Source of the DNA: Flavobacteriales bacterium
GTDB lineage: Bacteria; Bacteroidota; Bacteroidia; Flavobacteriales; Flavobacteriaceae
Length of the DNA: 52,764 bases
Assembly: GCA_004214175.1 (NCBI GenBank)
Contig: SGZH01000005.1
Location: forward strand, 1-52,764
Direction of reading: 5' to 3'
The notes beneath the pieces were generated by a model. That model did no database searches. It was not told where the DNA came from and was given only the letters and a program-made list of their open reading frames with translations. Below, piece after piece: positions 49,117 to 52,764 of the stretch. The translations under genes and the position numbers were made by a program. Numbering within the stretch: position 1 is the stretch's first letter; every line of letters begins with the position of its first letter.

Positions 49117-50808
49117 ATGTCAGATGATAAAAAAGTAATTTTCTCCATGTCTGGAGTCACCAAAGCCTACCAGAATTCACAAACACCTGTTCTTAAAAAT
49201 ATATATTTGAGTTTTTTTTATGGAGCAAAAATTGGAATTTTAGGTTTAAATGGTAGTGGTAAATCTACCCTTTTAAAAATTATAGCAGGTGTTGACACCA
49301 ACTATCGTGGAGATGTTGTTTTTGCTGATGGTTATTCGGTTGGCTACTTGGAACAAGATCCTCAATTAGATGATTCAAAAACTGTCATAGAGATTGTTAA
49401 AGAAGGCGTTCAAGAGGTAGTGGATGTTCTTGATGCGTATAATAAAATTAACGATATGTTTGGCTTACCCGAAGTCTATGAGAATCCTGAAAAAATGGAA
49501 GAACTCATGACTAAACAGGCTGAATTACAGGATAAAATTGATGCTACCAATGCCTGGGAGTTAGATACCAAATTAGAAATAGCAATGGATGCGCTACGAA
49601 CTCCCCCTGGAGAGACTCCAATTAATGTCTTGTCTGGAGGAGAAAGAAGAAGAGTTGCATTATGTAGGTTATTGTTGCAAGAACCCGATATTTTGTTACT
49701 TGATGAGCCTACAAACCATTTAGATGCAGAAAGTGTTCATTGGTTAGAGCATCATTTATCTCAATACAAAGGAACCGTAATTGCTGTTACTCATGATCGA
49801 TATTTTTTGGATAATGTAGCTGGTTGGATTTTAGAGTTGGACAGAGGAGAAGGAATTCCATGGAAAGGAAATTATTCGTCTTGGTTGGATCAAAAGTCTA
49901 AAAGATTAGAACAAGAAAGTAAAACCGCATCTAAACGTCAAAAAACATTAGAACGAGAACTAGATTGGGTTCGACAGGGTGCAAAGGGAAGGCAAACGAA
50001 GCAAAAAGCAAGACTTAAAAACTATGATAAGTTAATGAGTCAAGATCAGAAACAATTGGACGAAAAATTAGAAATCTATATTCCAAACGGGCCAAGATTA
50101 GGAACAAATGTCATTGAAGCAAAAGGAGTGTCTAAAGCATTTGGAGATAAATTATTATACGAAAATTTAAACTTTAACCTACCTCAAGCAGGAATTGTCG
50201 GAATTATTGGACCTAATGGTGCTGGAAAGACGACTATTTTTAAAATGATCATGGGACAAGAAAAGCCTGACAGCGGAGAGTTTAATGTTGGCGAAACTAC
50301 TCAGATAGCTTATGTAGATCAGGCTCACGAAAATATCGATATAGAAAAATCGATATGGCAAAATTTCTGTGATGGTCAGGAATTAATCATGATGAGTGGA
50401 AAACAAGTAAATTCAAGAGCTTACTTGAGTCGTTTTAATTTTGGTGGAAGTGAACAGAATAAGAAAGTCTCTATGCTCTCAGGTGGAGAAAGAAATCGTC
50501 TGCATTTAGCAATGACATTACGAGAAGAAGGTAATGTTTTGTTATTAGATGAACCTACGAACGATCTAGATGTTAACACGCTGCGTGCTTTGGAGGAAGG
50601 ACTGGAAAATTTTGCAGGATGTGCTGTAGTTATTTCACATGATCGATGGTTTTTAGATCGAGTATGTACCCATATTCTTGCCTTTGAGGGAGATAGTCAA
50701 GTCTATTTTTTTGAAGGCGGATTTAGTGAATATGAGGAAAACAAAAAGAAACGTCTTGGTAGTGATTTGTTACCCAAACGTATCAAGTACAAAAAATTAG
50801 TAAGATAG
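49117..50808 (+). CDS. ettA: EttA-like ABC-F translational throttle ATPase
   Basis: Two ABC cassettes (GLNGSGKSTLLKI, GPNGAGKTTIFKM; LSGGERRRVALCRLL, LSGGERNRLHLAM), KGNYSSWLDQK linker. Confidence 0.93.
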   Translation: MSDDKKVIFSMSGVTKAYQNSQTPVLKNIYLSFFYGAKIGILGLNGSGKSTLLKIIAGVDTNYRGDVVFADGYSVGYLEQDPQLDDSKTVIEIVKEGVQEVVDVLDAYNKINDMFGLPEVYENPEKMEELMTKQAELQDKIDATNAWELDTKLEIAMDALRTPPGETPINVLSGGERRRVALCRLLLQEPDILLLDEPTNHLDAESVHWLEHHLSQYKGTVIAVTHDRYFLDNVAGWILELDRGEGIPWKGNYSSWLDQKSKRLEQESKTASKRQKTLERELDWVRQGAKGRQTKQKARLKNYDKLMSQDQKQLDEKLEIYIPNGPRLGTNVIEAKGVSKAFGDKLLYENLNFNLPQAGIVGIIGPNGAGKTTIFKMIMGQEKPDSGEFNVGETTQIAYVDQAHENIDIEKSIWQNFCDGQELIMMSGKQVNSRAYLSRFNFGGSEQNKKVSMLSGGERNRLHLAMTLREEGNVLLLDEPTNDLDVNTLRALEEGLENFAGCAVVISHDRWFLDRVCTHILAFEGDSQVYFFEGGFSEYEENKKKRLGSDLLPKRIKYKKLVR

Positions 50809-50815
50809 ATTTATT

Positions 50816-51505
50816 ATGTATCAAAATATAAAAGTGATTGCATTTGATGCAGATGACACTTTATGGGTAAATGAGCCTTTTTTTAGAGATGCCGAAAATG
50901 AATTTTGTAAACTTTTAAAAAATTACATTTCTAGAGAAGATTGTAAGCAACTTTTATTTGAAGTTGAAATTAATAACTTACCTATTTATGGTTATGGAAT
51001 TAAACCTTTTACCTTATCTTTAATAGAAGCTGCTATCTCACTTTCTAAAAATAGTATTCCACTAGAGACAGTATCTAAAATTATAGAATTAGGTAAAGAA
51101 ATGCTTTCTAAGCCAATTAAATTAATAGATGGAATTGAAGAAACCTTAATAAAACTTTCTTCTAAATATCGTTTGGTCATGGCTACCAAAGGAGATTTAT
51201 TGGATCAAGAGCGTAAATTAAAAAAATCAGGTTTAGAAAATTATTTTCATCACATAGAGGTGATGAGTGATAAACAACCTGATAATTACCAAAAATTACT
51301 AAACCATTTAGATATTAACTCAAATCAATTTTTAATGATAGGTAATTCTATTAAATCAGATATTCTTCCAGTTCTAGAAATAGGTGCTTATGCTATTCAT
51401 ATTCCATTCCATATTACTTGGGAACATGAAAAGGTAATAAAAAAAGTAAGTCATCATCAATTTAAAAAAATTGAATTAGCCTCTGAACTACTAGAGTTAT
51501 TATAG
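50816..51505 (+). CDS. HAD family hydrolase
   Basis: IKVIAFDADDTLWVNEPFF (DxDxT), VMATKGD, MIGNSIKSDILPVLEIG. Confidence 0.9.
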   Translation: MYQNIKVIAFDADDTLWVNEPFFRDAENEFCKLLKNYISREDCKQLLFEVEINNLPIYGYGIKPFTLSLIEAAISLSKNSIPLETVSKIIELGKEMLSKPIKLIDGIEETLIKLSSKYRLVMATKGDLLDQERKLKKSGLENYFHHIEVMSDKQPDNYQKLLNHLDINSNQFLMIGNSIKSDILPVLEIGAYAIHIPFHITWEHEKVIKKVSHHQFKKIELASELLELL

Positions 51506-51655
51506 ATTTTTAGTAATAGAGTAGTTTTCTTTTTTAAAATCTGCTGCTCTATTAAATTTCATTATCTTATGGGTAATAGGATGCTTAAACTCTAAACTAT
51601 CAGCATGCAAATACAAACGTTTTGATTTATTACCATACAAATCCACAAGAGCTAA
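51500..51655 (-). pseudogene. C-terminal remnant of RluA-family pseudouridine synthase
   Basis: Minus-strand translation LALVDLYGNKSKRLYLHADSLEFKHPITHKIMKFNRAADFKKENYSITKNL*, preceded in frame by a TAA at 51658-51656; no catalytic domain upstream. Not in the supplied ORF track. Confidence 0.72.
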
Positions 51656-51785
51656 TTAATGATATAATAAAGATACTTTTATCCTCTATAAATATGGTTA
51701 AAGTATTGTAATCATTACTAATTTTTAATATTTTTGATAATTATGGTGTTTAACAAAGCTACTGCCAACCTTTAAAAATTTTTAA

Positions 51786-52764
51786 ATGAAATTTTATTAT
51801 CTATTACTTTGCTTGTCACTTTTTTTTTCAACATCAATATATAGTCAAGTAATGCCGCTTGATTTTTCTGATTCCTCAGACGAGTTCATTCCTTTTGCAG
51901 GTTCAGAATTTACTTTTTTTGAAGACCCTGATGATAACGAAAATATAGTTGGTAATTTTTTTAATGATGGTTCAGAACCGTGGCAAGGTTTTTATATCGA
52001 TTTAGATAATCCTATAGATTTGGATTTTCAAAATACGATTTCTTTATCGTTTTATGGATTTGATTCCGAAACACACACTATTTTATTGAAATTAGAAAAT
52101 GGTGAAAATCCAGACGTACAAGTAGCCTTAGATATTCCATATAGCGCTGGATGGACAGACAATGTTATTTTTGATTTTTCTGATGCCGTATTGAGTTCAG
52201 ATGGCACTACACCTGTTAATGCAACAGGTAACTATAACCGACTAACTATTTTTATAGATGGAGGATTTTCTCTCTCAGGATCTTTTTTGATAGATAACAT
52301 TGAAGATGGATCTTCACCATCAGATCCCAATGAAGTTGATGTTGAATATAACTATTTGGTTTGGGAAGATAATTTTGAAACCCCAGGGGTAGTTAACTCT
52401 TTAAAATGGCACCATCAAACCCAGGTTATTATTCCCGGAGTTGGTTGGGCAAATGGTGAGGAGCAGCATTATACTAACCGAATAGATAATTCGTTCGTTG
52501 ATAATTCAGGATACTTAAATATTGTTGCAAAAAAAGAAACATTTACAGATCAAAATTTGACAAAAAATTATACTTCTGCACGACTTAACTCCAAATTTGC
52601 CTTTACTTATGGTAGAGTTGATGTAAGAGCAAAGTTGCCAATAGATATAGGGACTTGGCCAGCAATTTGGATGTTAGGAAAAAATATAAATGAAAATGGT
52701 GCTTATTGGGACCCAGTTTTTGGTACTACAAATTGGCCAGCTTGTGGGGAAATTGATATTATGG
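51786..52764 (+). CDS. GH16 family (laminarinase-like) glycoside hydrolase, 3' truncated by window end
   Basis: MKFYYLLLCLSLFFSTSIYSQ signal peptide; LVWEDNFETPGVVNSLKWHHQ..GVGWANGEEQHYT..YTSARLNSKFAFTYGRVDVRAKLPIDIGTWPAIWMLG...WPACGEIDIM. Not in the ORF track because it runs off the end. Confidence 0.9.
   Translation, partial: MKFYYLLLCLSLFFSTSIYSQVMPLDFSDSSDEFIPFAGSEFTFFEDPDDNENIVGNFFNDGSEPWQGFYIDLDNPIDLDFQNTISLSFYGFDSETHTILLKLENGENPDVQVALDIPYSAGWTDNVIFDFSDAVLSSDGTTPVNATGNYNRLTIFIDGGFSLSGSFLIDNIEDGSSPSDPNEVDVEYNYLVWEDNFETPGVVNSLKWHHQTQVIIPGVGWANGEEQHYTNRIDNSFVDNSGYLNIVAKKETFTDQNLTKNYTSARLNSKFAFTYGRVDVRAKLPIDIGTWPAIWMLGKNINENGAYWDPVFGTTNWPACGEIDIM

Noticed and set aside
1-52764. CRISPR arrays, tRNAs, rRNAs, transposases or defence islands
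   Set aside because: Scanned for regular spaced repeats, cloverleaf-type GC patches and transposase motifs; none found by eye. The HsdR-N-like orphan lacks restriction-modification partners.

Overview
This is an AT-rich chromosomal segment whose gene content and order fit a marine Flavobacteriia (Bacteroidetes) genome. Most of it is core genome: rocD-like (5' truncated), an Smr-domain protein, cysteine desulfurase, a TonB-dependent receptor, M23 peptidase, zapB-like/zapA/6S RNA/rny, xerD, aroQ, lpdA, tandem msrB, an MFS transporter, lon/porQ/cmk, pheT, a SOUL protein, recG, M1 aminopeptidase, a UvrD/PcrA helicase, Sua5/YrdC, an OmpA-like lipoprotein, a GT2, holA, a menaquinone cluster (menA..menC..menE), an acyl-CoA carboxylase beta subunit, ettA-like and a HAD hydrolase. 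I see no CRISPR array, prophage, IS element, tRNA or rRNA, and no clear new multi-gene system. The items most worth a second look are: (1) a secreted multidomain PNGase F-like protein with discoidin-like and T9SS-like domains, in which the residue aligned with catalytic E118 appears to be Asp; (2) a strongly structured ncRNA between zapA and rny, read as a 6S RNA; (3) a C-terminal remnant of an RluA-family pseudouridine synthase beside a partial GH16 laminarinase, neither of which is in the ORF track; (4) a lipoprotein made of three tandem homologous ~120-aa repeats; (5) a terminator-like hairpin whose T-tract runs directly into the aminopeptidase start codon; (6) paired palindromes upstream of lon and of an outer-membrane protein gene. 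Gene names come from recalled protein-family motifs; no database search was run.
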